From positions 1-64,000 of the forward strand of contig NC_035171.2 in assembly GCF_001659605.2 (NCBI RefSeq): a stretch of 64,000 bases of DNA. The letters are read 5' to 3'. Below, piece after piece: positions 1 through 12,670 of this stretch. Position 1 is the stretch's first letter. The number at the start of each line of letters is the position of its first letter. Source of the stretch: Manihot esculenta (taxonomy: Eukaryota > Streptophyta > Magnoliopsida > Malpighiales > Euphorbiaceae). The position numbers and the translations under genes are program-made. The notes below the pieces were generated by a model, which saw nothing but the letters and a program-made list of their open reading frames with translations, was not told the origin of the DNA and made no database searches.

Positions 1-3000
1 AAACCCTAAACCCTAAACCCTAAACCCTAAACCCTAAACCCTAAACCCTAAACCCTAAACCCTAAACCCTAAACCCTAAACCCTAAACCCTAAACCCTAA
101 ACCCTAAACCCTAAACCCTAAACCCTAAACCCTAAACCCTAAACCCTAAACCCTAAACCCTAAACCCTAAACCCTAAACCCTAAACCCTAAACCCTAAAC
201 CCTAAACCCTAAACCCTAAACCCTAAACCCTAAACCCTAAACCCTAAACCCTAAACCCTAAACCCTAAACCCTAAACCCTAAACCCTAAACCCTAAACCC
301 TAAACCCTAAACCCTAAACCCTAAACCCTAAACCCTAAACCCTAAACCCTAAACCCTAAACCCTAAACCCTAAACCCTAAACCCTAAACCCTAAACCCTA
401 AACCCTAAACCCTAAACCCTAAACCCTAAACCCTAAACCCTAAACCCTAAACCCTAAACCCTAAACCCTAAACCCTAAACCCTAAACCCTAAACCCTAAA
501 CCCTAAACCCTAAACCCTAAACCCTAAACCCTAAACCCTAAACCCTAAACCCTAAACCCTAAACCCTAAACCCTAAACCCTAAACCCTAAACCCTAAACC
601 CTAAACCCTAAACCCTAAACCCTAAACCCTAAACCCTAAACCCTAAACCCTAAACCCTAAACCCTAAACCCTAAACCCTAAACCCTAAACCCTAAACCCT
701 AAACCCTAAACCCTAAACCCTAAACCCTAAACCCTAAACCCTAAACCCTAAACCCTAAACCCTAAACCCTAAACCCTAAACCCTAAACCCTAAACCCTAA
801 ACCCTAAACCCTAAACCCTAAACCCTAAACCCTAAACCCTAAACCCTAAACCCTAAACCCTAAACCCTAAACCCTAAACCCTAAACCCTAAACCCTAAAC
901 CCTAAACCCTAAACCCTAAACCCTAAACCCTAAACCCTAAACCCTAAACCCTAAACCCTAAACCCTAAACCCTAAACCCTAAACCCTAAACCCTAAACCC
1001 TAAACCCTAAACCCTAAACCCTAAACCCTAAACCCTAAACCCTAAACCCTAAACCCTAAACCCTAAACCCTAAACCCTAAACCCTAAACCCTAAACCCTA
1101 AACCCTAAACCCTAAACCCTAAACCCTAAACCCTAAACCCTAAACCCTAAACCCTAAACCCTAAACCCTAAACCCTAAACCCTAAACCCTAAACCCTAAA
1201 CCCTAAACCCTAAACCCTAAACCCTAAACCCTAAACCCTAAACCCTAAACCCTAAACCCTAAACCCTAAACCCTAAACCCTAAACCCTAAACCCTAAACC
1301 CTAAACCCTAAACCCTAAACCCTAAACCCTAAACCCTAAACCCTAAACCCTAAACCCTAAACCCTAAACCCTAAACCCTAAACCCTAAACCCTAAACCCT
1401 AAACCCTAAACCCTAAACCCTAAACCCTAAACCCTAAACCCTAAACCCTAAACCCTAAACCCTAAACCCTAAACCCTAAACCCTAAACCCTAAACCCTAA
1501 ACCCTAAACCCTAAACCCTAAACCCTAAACCCTAAACCCTAAACCCTAAACCCTAAACCCTAAACCCTAAACCCTAAACCCTAAACCCTAAACCCTAAAC
1601 CCTAAACCCTAAACCCTAAACCCTAAACCCTAAACCCTAAACCCTAAACCCTAAACCCTAAACCCTAAACCCTAAACCCTAAACCCTAAACCCTAAACCC
1701 TAAACCCTAAACCCTAAACCCTAAACCCTAAACCCTAAACCCTAAACCCTAAACCCTAAACCCTAAACCCTAAACCCTAAACCCTAAACCCTAAACCCTA
1801 AACCCTAAACCCTAAACCCTAAACCCTAAACCCTAAACCCTAAACCCTAAACCCTAAACCCTAAACCCTAAACCCTAAACCCTAAACCCTAAACCCTAAA
1901 CCCTAAACCCTAAACCCTAAACCCTAAACCCTAAACCCTAAACCCTAAACCCTAAACCCTAAACCCTAAACCCTAAACCCTAAACCCTAAACCCTAAACC
2001 CTAAACCCTAAACCCTAAACCCTAAACCCTAAACCCTAAACCCTAAACCCTAAACCCTAAACCCTAAACCCTAAACCCTAAACCCTAAACCCTAAACCCT
2101 AAACCCTAAACCCTAAACCCTAAACCCTAAACCCTAAACCCTAAACCCTAAACCCTAAACCCTAAACCCTAAACCCTAAACCCTAAACCCTAAACCCTAA
2201 ACCCTAAACCCTAAACCCTAAACCCTAAACCCTAAACCCTAAACCCTAAACCCTAAACCCTAAACCCTAAACCCTAAACCCTAAACCCTAAACCCTAAAC
2301 CCTAAACCCTAAACCCTAAACCCTAAACCCTAAACCCTAAACCCTAAACCCTAAACCCTAAACCCTAAACCCTAAACCCTAAACCCTAAACCCTAAACCC
2401 TAAACCCTAAACCCTAAACCCTAAACCCTAAACCCTAAACCCTAAACCCTAAACCCTAAACCCTAAACCCTAAACCCTAAACCCTAAACCCTAAACCCTA
2501 AACCCTAAACCCTAAACCCTAAACCCTAAACCCTAAACCCTAAACCCTAAACCCTAAACCCTAAACCCTAAACCCTAAACCCTAAACCCTAAACCCTAAA
2601 CCCTAAACCCTAAACCCTAAACCCTAAACCCTAAACCCTAAACCCTAAACCCTAAACCCTAAACCCTAAACCCTAAACCCTAAACCCTAAACCCTAAACC
2701 CTAAACCCTAAACCCTAAACCCTAAACCCTAAACCCTAAACCCTAAACCCTAAACCCTAAACCCTAAACCCTAAACCCTAAACCCTAAACCCTAAACCCT
2801 AAACCCTAAACCCTAAACCCTAAACCCTAAACCCTAAACCCTAAACCCTAAACCCTAAACCCTAAACCCTAAACCCTAAACCCTAAACCCTAAACCCTAA
2901 ACCCTAAACCCTAAACCCTAAACCCTAAACCCTAAACCCTAAACCCTAAACCCTAAACCCTAAACCCTAAACCCTAAACCCTAAACCCTAAACCCTAAAC

Positions 3001-6000
3001 CCTAAACCCTAAACCCTAAACCCTAAACCCTAAACCCTAAACCCTAAACCCTAAACCCTAAACCCTAAACCCTAAACCCTAAACCCTAAACCCTAAACCC
3101 TAAACCCTAAACCCTAAACCCTAAACCCTAAACCCTAAACCCTAAACCCTAAACCCTAAACCCTAAACCCTAAACCCTAAACCCTAAACCCTAAACCCTA
3201 AACCCTAAACCCTAAACCCTAAACCCTAAACCCTAAACCCTAAACCCTAAACCCTAAACCCTAAACCCTAAACCCTAAACCCTAAACCCTAAACCCTAAA
3301 CCCTAAACCCTAAACCCTAAACCCTAAACCCTAAACCCTAAACCCTAAACCCTAAACCCTAAACCCTAAACCCTAAACCCTAAACCCTAAACCCTAAACC
3401 CTAAACCCTAAACCCTAAACCCTAAACCCTAAACCCTAAACCCTAAACCCTAAACCCTAAACCCTAAACCCTAAACCCTAAACCCTAAACCCTAAACCCT
3501 AAACCCTAAACCCTAAACCCTAAACCCTAAACCCTAAACCCTAAACCCTAAACCCTAAACCCTAAACCCTAAACCCTAAACCCTAAACCCTAAACCCTAA
3601 ACCCTAAACCCTAAACCCTAAACCCTAAACCCTAAACCCTAAACCCTAAACCCTAAACCCTAAACCCTAAACCCTAAACCCTAAACCCTAAACCCTAAAC
3701 CCTAAACCCTAAACCCTAAACCCTAAACCCTAAACCCTAAACCCTAAACCCTAAACCCTAAACCCTAAACCCTAAACCCTAAACCCTAAACCCTAAACCC
3801 TAAACCCTAAACCCTAAACCCTGAAACCCTAAACCCTAAACCCTAAACCCTAAACCCTAAACCCTAAACCCTAAACCCTAAACCCTAAACCCTAAACCCT
3901 AAACCCTAAACCCTAAACCCTAAACCCTAAACCCTAAACCCTAAACCCTAAACCCTAAACCCTAAACCCTAAACCCTAAACCCTAAACCCTAAACCCTAA
4001 ACCCTAAACCCTAAACCCTAAACCCTAAACCCTAAACCCTAAACCCTAAACCCTAAACCCTAAACCCTAAACCCTAAACCCTAAACCCTAAACCCTAAAC
4101 CCTAAACCCTAAACCCTAAACCCTAAACCCTAAACCCTAAACCCTAAACCCTAAACCCTAAACCCTAAACCCTAAACCCTAAACCCTAAACCCTAAACCC
4201 TAAACCCTAAACCCTAAACCCTAAACCCTAAACCCTAAACCCTAAACCCTAAACCCTAAACCCTAAACCCTAAACCCTAAACCCTAAACCCTAAACCCTA
4301 AACCCTAAACCCTAAACCCTAAACCCTAAACCCTAAACCCTAAACCCTAAACCCTAAACCCTAAACCCTAAACCCTAAACCCTAAACCCTAAACCCTAAA
4401 CCCTAAACCCTAAACCCTAAACCCTAAACCCTAAACCCTAAACCCTAAACCCTAAACCCTAAACCCTAAACCCTAAACCCTAAACCCTAAACCCTAAACC
4501 CTAAACCCTAAACCCTAAACCCTAAACCCTAAACCCTAAACCCTAAACCCTAAACCCTAAACCCTAAACCCTAAACCCTAAACCCTAAACCCTAAACCCT
4601 AAACCCTAAACCCTAAACCCTAAACCCTAAACCCTAAACCCTAAACCCTAAACCCTAAACCCTAAACCCTAAACCCTAAACCCTAAACCCTAAACCCTAA
4701 ACCCTAAACCCTAAACCCTAAACCCTAAACCCTAAACCCTAAACCCTAAACCCTAAACCCTAAACCCTAAACCCTAAACCCTAAACCCTAAACCCTAAAC
4801 CCTAAACCCTAAACCCTAAACCCTAAACCCTAAACCCTAAAAACCCTAAACCCTAAACCCTAAACCCTAAACCCTAAACCCTAAACCCTAAACCCTAAAC
4901 CCTAAACCCTAAACCCTAAACCCTAAACCCTAAACCCTAAACCCTAAACCCTAAACCCTAAACCCTAAACCCTAAACCCTAAACCCTAAACCCTAAACCC
5001 TAAACCCTAAACCCTAAACCCTAAACCCTAAACCCTAAACCCTAAACCCTAAACCCTAAACCCTAAACCCTAAACCCTAAACCCTAAACCCTAAACCCTA
5101 AACCCTAAACCCTAAACCCTAAACCCTAAACCCTAAACCCTAAACCCTAAACCCTAAACCCTAAACCCTAAACCCTAAACCCTAAACCCTAAACCCTAAA
5201 CCCTAAACCCTAAACCCTAAACCCTAAACCCTAAACCCTAAACCCTAAACCCTAAACCCTAAACCCTAAACCCTAAACCCTAAACCCTAAACCCTAAACC
5301 CTAAACCCTAAACCCTAAACCCTAAACCCTAAACCCTAAACCCTAAACCCTAAACCCTAAACCCTAAACCCTAAACCCTAAACCCTAAACCCTAAACCCT
5401 AAACCCTAAACCCTAAACCCTAAACCCTAAACCCTAAACCCTAAACCCTAAACCCTAAACCCTAAACCCTAAACCCTAAACCCTAAACCCTAAACCCTAA
5501 ACCCTAAACCCTAAACCCTAAACCCTAAACCCTAAACCCTAAACCCTAAACCCTAAACCCTAAACCCTAAACCCTAAACCCTAAACCCTAAACCCTAAAC
5601 CCTAAACCCTAAACCCTAAACCCTAAACCCTAAACCCTAAACCCTAAACCCTAAACCCTAAACCCTAAACCCTAAACCCTAAACCCTAAACCCTAAACCC
5701 TAAACCCTAAACCCTAAACCCTAAACCCTAAACCCTAAACCCTAAACCCTAAACCCTAAACCCTAAACCCTAAACCCTAAACCCTAAACCCTAAACCCTA
5801 AACCCTAAACCCTAAACCCTAAACCCTAAACCCTAAACCCTAAACCCTAAACCCTAAACCCTAAACCCTAAACCCTAAACCCTAAACCCTAAACCCTAAA
5901 CCCTAAACCCTAAACCCTAAACCCTAAACCCTAAACCCTAAACCCTAAACCCTAAACCCTAAACCCTAAACCCTAAACCCTAAACCCTAAACCCTAAACC

Positions 6001-6831
6001 CTAAACCCTAAACCCTAAACCCTAAACCCTAAACCCTAAACCCTAAACCCTAAACCCTAAACCCTAAACCCTAAACCCTAAACCCTAAACCCTAAACCCT
6101 AAACCCTAAACCCTAAACCCTAAACCCTAAACCCTAAACCCTAAACCCTAAACCCTAAACCCTAAACCCTAAACCCTAAACCCTAAACCCTAAACCCTAA
6201 ACCCTAAACCCTAAACCCTAAACCCTAAACCCTAAACCCTAAACCCTAAACCCTAAACCCTAAACCCTAAACCCTAAACCCTAAACCCTAAACCCTAAAC
6301 CCTAAACCCTAAACCCTAAACCCTAAACCCTAAACCCTAAACCCTAAACCCTAAACCCTAAACCCTAAACCCTAAACCCTAAACCCTAAACCCTAAACCC
6401 TAAACCCTAAACCCTAAACCCTAAACCCTAAACCCTAAACCCTAAACCCTAAACCCTAAACCCTAAACCCTAAACCCTAAACCCTAAACCCTAAACCCTA
6501 AACCCTAAACCCTAAACCCTAAACCCTAAACCCTAAACCCTAAACCCTAAACCCTAAACCCTAAACCCTAAACCCTAAACCCTAAACCCTAAACCCTAAA
6601 CCCTAAACCCTAAACCCTAAACCCTAAACCCTAAACCCTAAACCCTAAACCCTAAACCCTAAACCCTAAACCCTAAACCCTAAACCCTAAACCCTAAACC
6701 CTAAACCCTAAACCCTAAACCCTAAACCCTAAACCCTAAACCCTAAACCCTAAACCCTAAACCCTAAACCCTAAACCCTAAACCCTAAACCCTAAACCCT
6801 AAACCCTAAACCCTAAACCCTAAACCCTAAA
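1..6831. repeat. Terminal telomere array, (CCCTAAA)n
   Basis: Uninterrupted CCCTAAA heptamers, the plant Arabidopsis-type telomere repeat, with the C-rich strand running 5' to 3' into the window, as expected at the left end of a chromosome. By phase counting the tract holds 975 units; only three bases break the phase: an inserted G at about 3823 (an 8-mer CCCTGAAA at 3819-3826) and two extra A at about 4839-4843 (a 9-mer at 4835-4843). No genes are present. The array ends where the third-from-last base of the unit changes from A to G. Confidence 0.99.
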
Positions 6832-7111
6832 CCCTGAACCCTGAACCCTGAACCCTGAACCCTGAACCCTGAACCCTGAACCCTGAACCCTGAACCCTGA
6901 ACCCTGAACCCTGAACCCTGAACCCTGAACCCTGAACCCTGAACCCTGAACCCTGAACCCTGAACCCTGAACCCTGAACCCTGAACCCTGAACCCTGAAC
7001 CCTGAACCCTGAACCCTGAACCCTGAACCCTGAACCCTGAACCCTGAACCCTGAACCCTGAACCCTGAACCCTGAACCCTGAACCCTGAACCCTGAACCC
7101 TAAACCCTAAA
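6832..7111. repeat. Homogeneous variant telomere block, (CCCTGAA)38, plus two canonical units
   Basis: Positions 6832-7097 are exactly 38 tandem copies of CCCTGAA (TTCAGGG on the other strand) with no internal canonical unit. Two CCCTAAA units follow (7098-7111) and then unique sequence begins. Telomere-proximal variant repeats are common in eukaryotes, but they are usually mixed with canonical ones; this block is uniform. It marks the centromere-side edge of the telomere. Confidence 0.97.
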
Positions 7112-7263
7112 GTCTTGTATGATGATGTGAAATGCCATGATTATATACATGTGCATTAATGCTATGATATGAATGGTATGTGTGTGATGCGGGTTCATGT
7201 GTGCCCACATGAACCATATGATGCTAACGTTTATGTGATGTGTACTGTTTTTCAGAAAACAGG
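7112..7263 (+). other. Retrotransposon leader remnant with splice-acceptor-like end
   Basis: This 150-bp AT-rich leader aligns by eye with the minus-strand leader of element B (39245-39385). Both copies end in the same pyrimidine run plus CAG (TTTTTCAG at about 7247-7254) a few bases before the gag ATG. It may be a splice acceptor used to place gag close to a short leader exon; no donor can be assigned because the upstream part is gone. Confidence 0.5.
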
Positions 7264-8830
7264 ATGAGAGGAACTCGTCGATCTGCACGATTGACTGGAG
7301 TGCCACCTAAGGATGAGGGCATGAGCGCCCGTCCTCCTGCATTGCCTAGGGCAATGTCAGGTAGGGCTAGCAGAGAAAGAGCAGCAAGAGACCCTAGAAG
7401 GTCTCTGGATCTGGGTAGAAGCAGATCAGTGAGGGGAACAATTCAGGGAGGAATGTGAGAGGACATGGGGGATGATATGAATGTAGAGCAGAGGAGAGAT
7501 GGCAGTCTGGGAGTTAGCATGTCAGAAGAGGGAATGGGAGAGTCCCAAGGAGGCACTCAGGCCTCGGGATTTGTTCAGCCACCCCACTACCCACACTTCT
7601 CACAAAATCCCGGGTATTCGATGGGAGGTACATCGGATTACCGTAGCTTTACCCCTTATCCCACACAGATGCCATACCCACCCTACTACGCACCATATCC
7701 ACAGTACCCAATGTATCCACCCCCACCTTACTATCCAAATCCAGCTAACCCTACATCAGATAATGTTGCACCTCCTCCACCATCAGTAGAACCCACAGTT
7801 CCAGAAACCCAAATACCTAAGCCTAGCTCATCTGGAGGGAGCAAGGTCAAGATGATCGACTACATGAAGCTGGGTGCTCCCTAGTTTGAAGCCGGTGATG
7901 ACCCCGTTTGTGTACCTTGAAAGGGTCAAAATAATTACAGATGAGATAGGAGTTGATGATAGCAGAGCCATTCAGATGGCTGGGTTCACACTCAAATGCA
8001 AAAAGGCCCGTGAGTGGTTTAAGAACTATATGAGCCCGAGGTTGGACAGCCTATCATGGGAGGAGTTTGCAAATGAATTTGCAGGATGGGCTTTTCCTGA
8101 CAGTTCAAGAGAATTGAAGATGATTGAGTTTGAACAGTTAAGGCAGACAGAGGAGATGAGTGTAGATGAGTACACAGACAGATTCTTGGAGCTGTTGCCG
8201 TTTGCAGGGCAAACTCTTGACACAGACCAAAAGAAGTCAAGGAGGTATATCATGAAACTTCACTCCAGGTATTCCTCCTTGATCCAGTCCGCAGATAGGG
8301 AGAGCTTCCATGCCATAGTGGATATGGCTAAGAGGATGGAGGCTAGTGCTATCATCGAGGGGAAAGTCAAGCAGTTAGTGGCACAGCCTTCTGGTTCTAA
8401 GACCCCAGGCTCTTCTTCTCTGAGTGCAGCAGCTTCAGGAAGTAAAAAGTGGGACAGAGGCTCTAGGAAGTCCAAGAAGAACAAGTTCTGGAACATAGTT
8501 AAGTCCAGTCTGGGATTTGGAGGTGGGTCAAGCTTTGGTGCGGATAATGCAGTTTGTGCAAGGTGTGGTAAGCCACACAAGGGAGTATGTCGGTTTGGGA
8601 CGACAGCCTGTTTCAGATGCGGTCAGGAGGGACATATGGCTCGAGAGTGTCCAAGAGCAGTTCCGATGGCTCAGTCCCAGCAGACAGCTTCTGGTAGTGT
8701 AGCGCAGCCAGCAGCTCCAGCCACGACTCAGGCCAGTGGCAGAGGCAGAGGGAGAGGGGCAGCCTCTTCTTCAGCGGGTTTCAGAGGTGAAGGTCCATCA
8801 GCTCCAGCACGGATCTTCACAATGACACAG
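7264..8830 (+). pseudogene. gag: Tekay A gag (broken)
   Basis: Gag would coat element RNA in virus-like particles. The ATG at 7264 is chosen because the same start and following residues (MRGxRRSARLTG) occur in element B. Order: basic N-terminus, Pro/Tyr-rich stretch (about 7580-7800), capsid-like helical region (about 7906-8330), basic Ser-rich linker, then two zinc knuckles: CARCGKPHKGVC (8555-8590, short variant) and a standard CCHC, C-x2-C-x4-H-x4-C (8609-8650). Breaks: TGA at 7456, TAG at 7882, and a one-base frame change near 7895-7905, after which the frame is continuous to pol. Closest copy is element B gag (minus strand). Confidence 0.9.
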
Positions 8831-11800
8831 CAGGAGGCAGATGCATCTAACACCGTGGTGGCAGGTAACTTAGTCATTGGTTGTTCAGATGTGTATGCCT
8901 TGATGAACCCTGGTGCATCTCATTCTTTTATTGCACCGAGAGTCGTTGAGAGGTTGGGGTTGATGATCTCTGGGTTAGAGTGTCCTCTCTGGGTCAGTGG
9001 ACCCAAGTGTGATCCATCAGTGGCAGAGTCAGTCTGCCAGTGTAGTCCTGTGTTTGTTGAGGGAAGATGCTTGTCCGCCAACCTTGTGGTTCTAGACTTG
9101 ACAGATTTTGACGTCATTCTAGGGATGGACTGGTTATCTACCCATGGTGCTACCTTGGACTGCAGGGACAAGGTAGTCAGGTTCAGAGGTCAGGATGGGT
9201 CAGAGGTAGTCTTCAGAGGAGATAGGAGGGGTACACCTGGAGGTCTGATATCACCTCTTCAGGCTCATAGGTTGCTTAGGAGGGGATGTCAGGGGTATTT
9301 GGCTCATGTGAGAGAGCTTAGCAGTCAGGTTAGAGAGCCCACCTCGATGCCGATGGTCAGAGAGTTTTTGGATGTGTTCCCAGACGAGCTGCCAGGTTTA
9401 CCACCTGCTAGGGAGATAGAGTTTGAGATAGAATTGATGCCTGGAACCCGACCGATCTCTATCCCTCCCTACAGGATGGCGCCAGCAGAATTGAAATAGT
9501 TGAAAGAGTAGTTACAGGAGCTGGTAGACAAGGGCTTCATCCGACCGAGTACCTCACCATGGGGTGCTCCAGTTTTGTTTGTGAGAAAGAAGGATGGATC
9601 CCTCAGACTTTGTATCGACTACAGGCAGTTGAACAAAGTCACTACCAAGAATAGGTACCCTCTGCCAAGGATCGATGATCTATTTGACCAGCTAGCAGGA
9701 GCGGGTTGTTTCTCCAAAATAGATCTGAGGTCCGGGTATCATCAGCTGAGGATCAGAGAGGAAAATGTGCTAAAGACAGCTTTCAGGACCAGATATGGGC
9801 ATTTTGAGTTCCTTGTGATGCCGTTCGGGTTAACCAACGCCCCTGCAGCATTCATGGATCTCATGAACAGAGTGTTTAGCCAGTACCTGGATCACTTTGT
9901 CATTGTCTTCATAGATGATATCTTAGTGTATTCCAGGAATGCAGAGGAGCATGCCCATCATCTGAGGTTGGTTCTGCAGACCTTGAGGGAACACGGTTTG
10001 TATGCCAAGTTCTCCAAGTGTGAGTTTTGGTTGAGGAGCATCTCATTCTTGGGGCATGTTGTGTCAGAAAATGGGATAGAGGTGGACCCCAAGAAGGTAG
10101 AAGCTGTGGCTAACTGGCCTAGACCCACTTCAGTGTCAGAGATCAAAAATTTCTTGGGTTTGGCAGGTTACTACAGGAGGTTCGTTCAGGACTTCTCGAA
10201 AATTGCAGCTCCTCTGACCAGGTTAACCAGGAAGAATCAGAAGTTTGTGTGGACCGACCAGTGCGAAGAGAGTTTTGAAGAGCTTAAGAAGAGATTAACG
10301 TCAGCACCAGTGTTAGCTTTGCCAGCTAGCAGTGAGGACTTCACAGTGTTCTGTGATGCATCCCGAGTGGGTTTGGGTTGTGTGCTAATGCAAAATGAAA
10401 AGGTGATTGCTTATACTTCTAGGCAACTAAAGAAGCATGAGTTGAATTACCCCACACATGACCTGGAAATGGCAGCAGTAATCTTTGCACTCAAGATGTG
10501 GAGGCACTACCTCTATGGGGTTAAATGTGAGATCTTCACGGATCATAAAAGCCTACAGTACATCCTGAGTCAAAGAGATTTGAATTTGAGACAGAGAAGA
10601 TGGGTAGAACTGCTGAGTGATTATAATTGCAAGATTCAGTATCATCCGGGTAAGGCGAATGTTGTGGCAGACGCCCTAAGCCGGAAATCACTAGGCAGTT
10701 TATCCCATATCACGGCGGAGAGGAGACCAATGGTGAAAGAGTTTTACAAACTCATTGATGAAGGTCTACAGTTGAAGTTTTCTGGTACAGGTGCTTTAGT
10801 TGCCCAGATGAGAGTGGCACCCGTGTTTCTGAGGCAGGTGGCTCAGAAACAGCATGAGGACCCAGAGTTAGTGAAGATTGCCAGGACTGTTCAGTCAGGC
10901 AAAGACAGTGAATTCAGATTCGACAATAAGGGGATCCTCCGCTATGGGAGTCATTTGTGTGTACCAGATGACATAGGGCTAAAGGGAGACATTATGAGAG
11001 AGGCTCATAATGCAAGATACAGCGTTCACCCTGGAGCCACCAAAATGTACCAAGATTTGAAGAAAGTTTATTAGTGGCCAGCTATGAAGAGAGAAGTGGC
11101 ACAATTTGTGTCAGCCTACGAAGTGTGTCAGAGGGTGAAGCTGGAACATCAGAAGCCGGCTGGAATGCTTAACCCGCTACCTATTCCAGAGTGGAAATGG
11201 GAGAATATAGCTATGGACTTCGTAGTGGGGTTACCGGTGACGTCCAACAGATTAGACTCCATATGGGTGATTGTGGACAGACTCACCAAATCTGCACACT
11301 TCATCCCTGTCAGGAGTGGCTATTCTGTGGACAAGTTGGCGCAGGTATATGTTGATGAGATCGTCAGGCTGCATGGGGTTCCTGTTTCAATAGTGTCCGA
11401 TAGAGGGCCCCAGTTCACCTCCAGATTTTGGCGGAGTCTGCAGAACGCCATGGGTACCAGGTTGGATTTTAGCACTGCTTTCCATCCACAGACGGACGGA
11501 CAATCAGAAAGGACCATCTAGACAATAGAGGATATGCTCAGAATGTGTGTGCTGGACTTTGGCAGTTCTTGGAGGCAGCATCTACCTTTGGTGGAGTTTG
11601 CCTACAATAACAGCCATCATGCTAGCATCAGGATGGCTCCATATGAAACTTTGTATGGGAGGAAGTGCAGATCACCTGTTTGCTAGGAAGAAGTTGGAGA
11701 AAAGGCCTTGGCAGGGCCTGAGCTAGTAGAGATTACCAGCAGGGTAGTACCCATAATCAGAGAAAGGATCAAGACTGCTGCAAGCAGACAGAAGAGTTAT

Positions 11801-12250
11801 GCAGACATCCGCAGAAGGCAAGTAGAGTTTCAGGAGGGGGATCTGGTATTGCTCAAGGTGTCTCCTATGAAAGGAGTGGTTCGCTTTGGAAAGAAAGGTA
11901 AGCTGGCTCCACGGTACATCGGACCCTTTGAAATCTTGCAAAAGATTGGGAATGTATCGTACAAGTTAGACTTACCCGCTTCAATGGAGAGAATCCATCC
12001 GGTTTTCCATGTTTCTATGTTGAGAAAGTTCGTGTCAGATCCGGGCAAGGTTCTCAGTGAGCCTGATGTGGAGATCCAAGAGGATCTCACCTATGTTGAG
12101 CAGCCGGTACGGATCCTGGACACCCAGATCAGAAAGCTAAGGAACAAGGAAATCCCGATGGTGAAAGTCCTTTGGAATCACCATAATATGGAAGAATGCA
12201 CCTGGGAGACACGGGAGTCCATGCTCCAGCAATACCCTTATCTTTTCTAA
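8831..12250 (+). pseudogene. pol: Tekay A pol: protease, RT, RNase H, integrase, chromodomain-like tail (broken)
   Basis: One frame after gag. Protease: the active-site triplet at 8906-8914 reads N-P-G where the family has D-S/T-G, so the catalytic Asp codon is lost. Reverse transcriptase (about 9500-10100) keeps YRQLNK, the GLTNAP stretch and the FIDD catalytic pair at 9914-9919. RNase H (about 10330-10690) keeps FCDAS, the TDHKSL motif and ADALSRK. Integrase (about 10990-11600) has the His pair and the core Asp, Asp (SDRGPQF) and Glu (QSER), but the first Cys of the HHCC zinc site is Tyr (YEVC). The tail (about 12090-12240) resembles a degenerate chromodomain. In-frame stops: 9497, 9509, 11072, 11519, 11684, all TAG. 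Confidence 0.93.
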
Positions 12251-12336
12251 GGTTAGTCTCTTATATGTTTTATGTGTATGTTATGTTGTATGTCTTGCAT
12301 GTGCTAGTTGAGGAACATTCGGGGACGAATGTTCTT

Positions 12337-12348
12337 AAGGGGGGAGAA
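12337..12348 (+). other. Polypurine tract of Tekay A
   Basis: AAGGGGGGAGAA lies directly before the TGTAATACCC start of the 3' LTR, the correct place for the plus-strand primer of reverse transcription. Confidence 0.9.
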
Positions 12349-12525
12349 TGTAATACCCGGCTAGACTCTGGTATCGGAATTCCTACCGTCCGGTGGAATC
12401 TCGGGTGTCGGAGACCTCTAGAAGGGTAAAACTATGTTTTCATAAAATGTTTTAATGTGTTTTATGTTTTAAGCATGAAAGAAAATGAGTTTTTGCATGA
12501 AAACAACCTTGGAGGAAAACTCAGG

Positions 12526-12670
12526 TTCGGCCGCCGAACCTCAAGTTCGGCCGCCGAACATGCATGCGTTTCGGGTGTGCCTTAGGCCCCGAAAGCATAA
12601 GTGAGGGAAACCAGGTTCGGCCACCGAACATGGCATGCATGCGGAGGCACTTTCGGCTCCCGAACGTGGC
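12526..12670 (+). promoter_or_regulatory. GCC-box palindrome cluster in Tekay U3
   Basis: TTCGGCCGCCGAA occurs at 12526-12538 and 12546-12558, a one-base variant at 12616-12628, and a looser half site at about 12650-12665, all just upstream of the TATA box at 12684. The palindrome core contains GCCGCC, the sequence bound by plant ERF/AP2 factors. The solo LTR at 15584 has two pairs in the same place (15761-15800 and 15853-15890). Role as enhancer is inferred from position and sequence. Confidence 0.6.
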
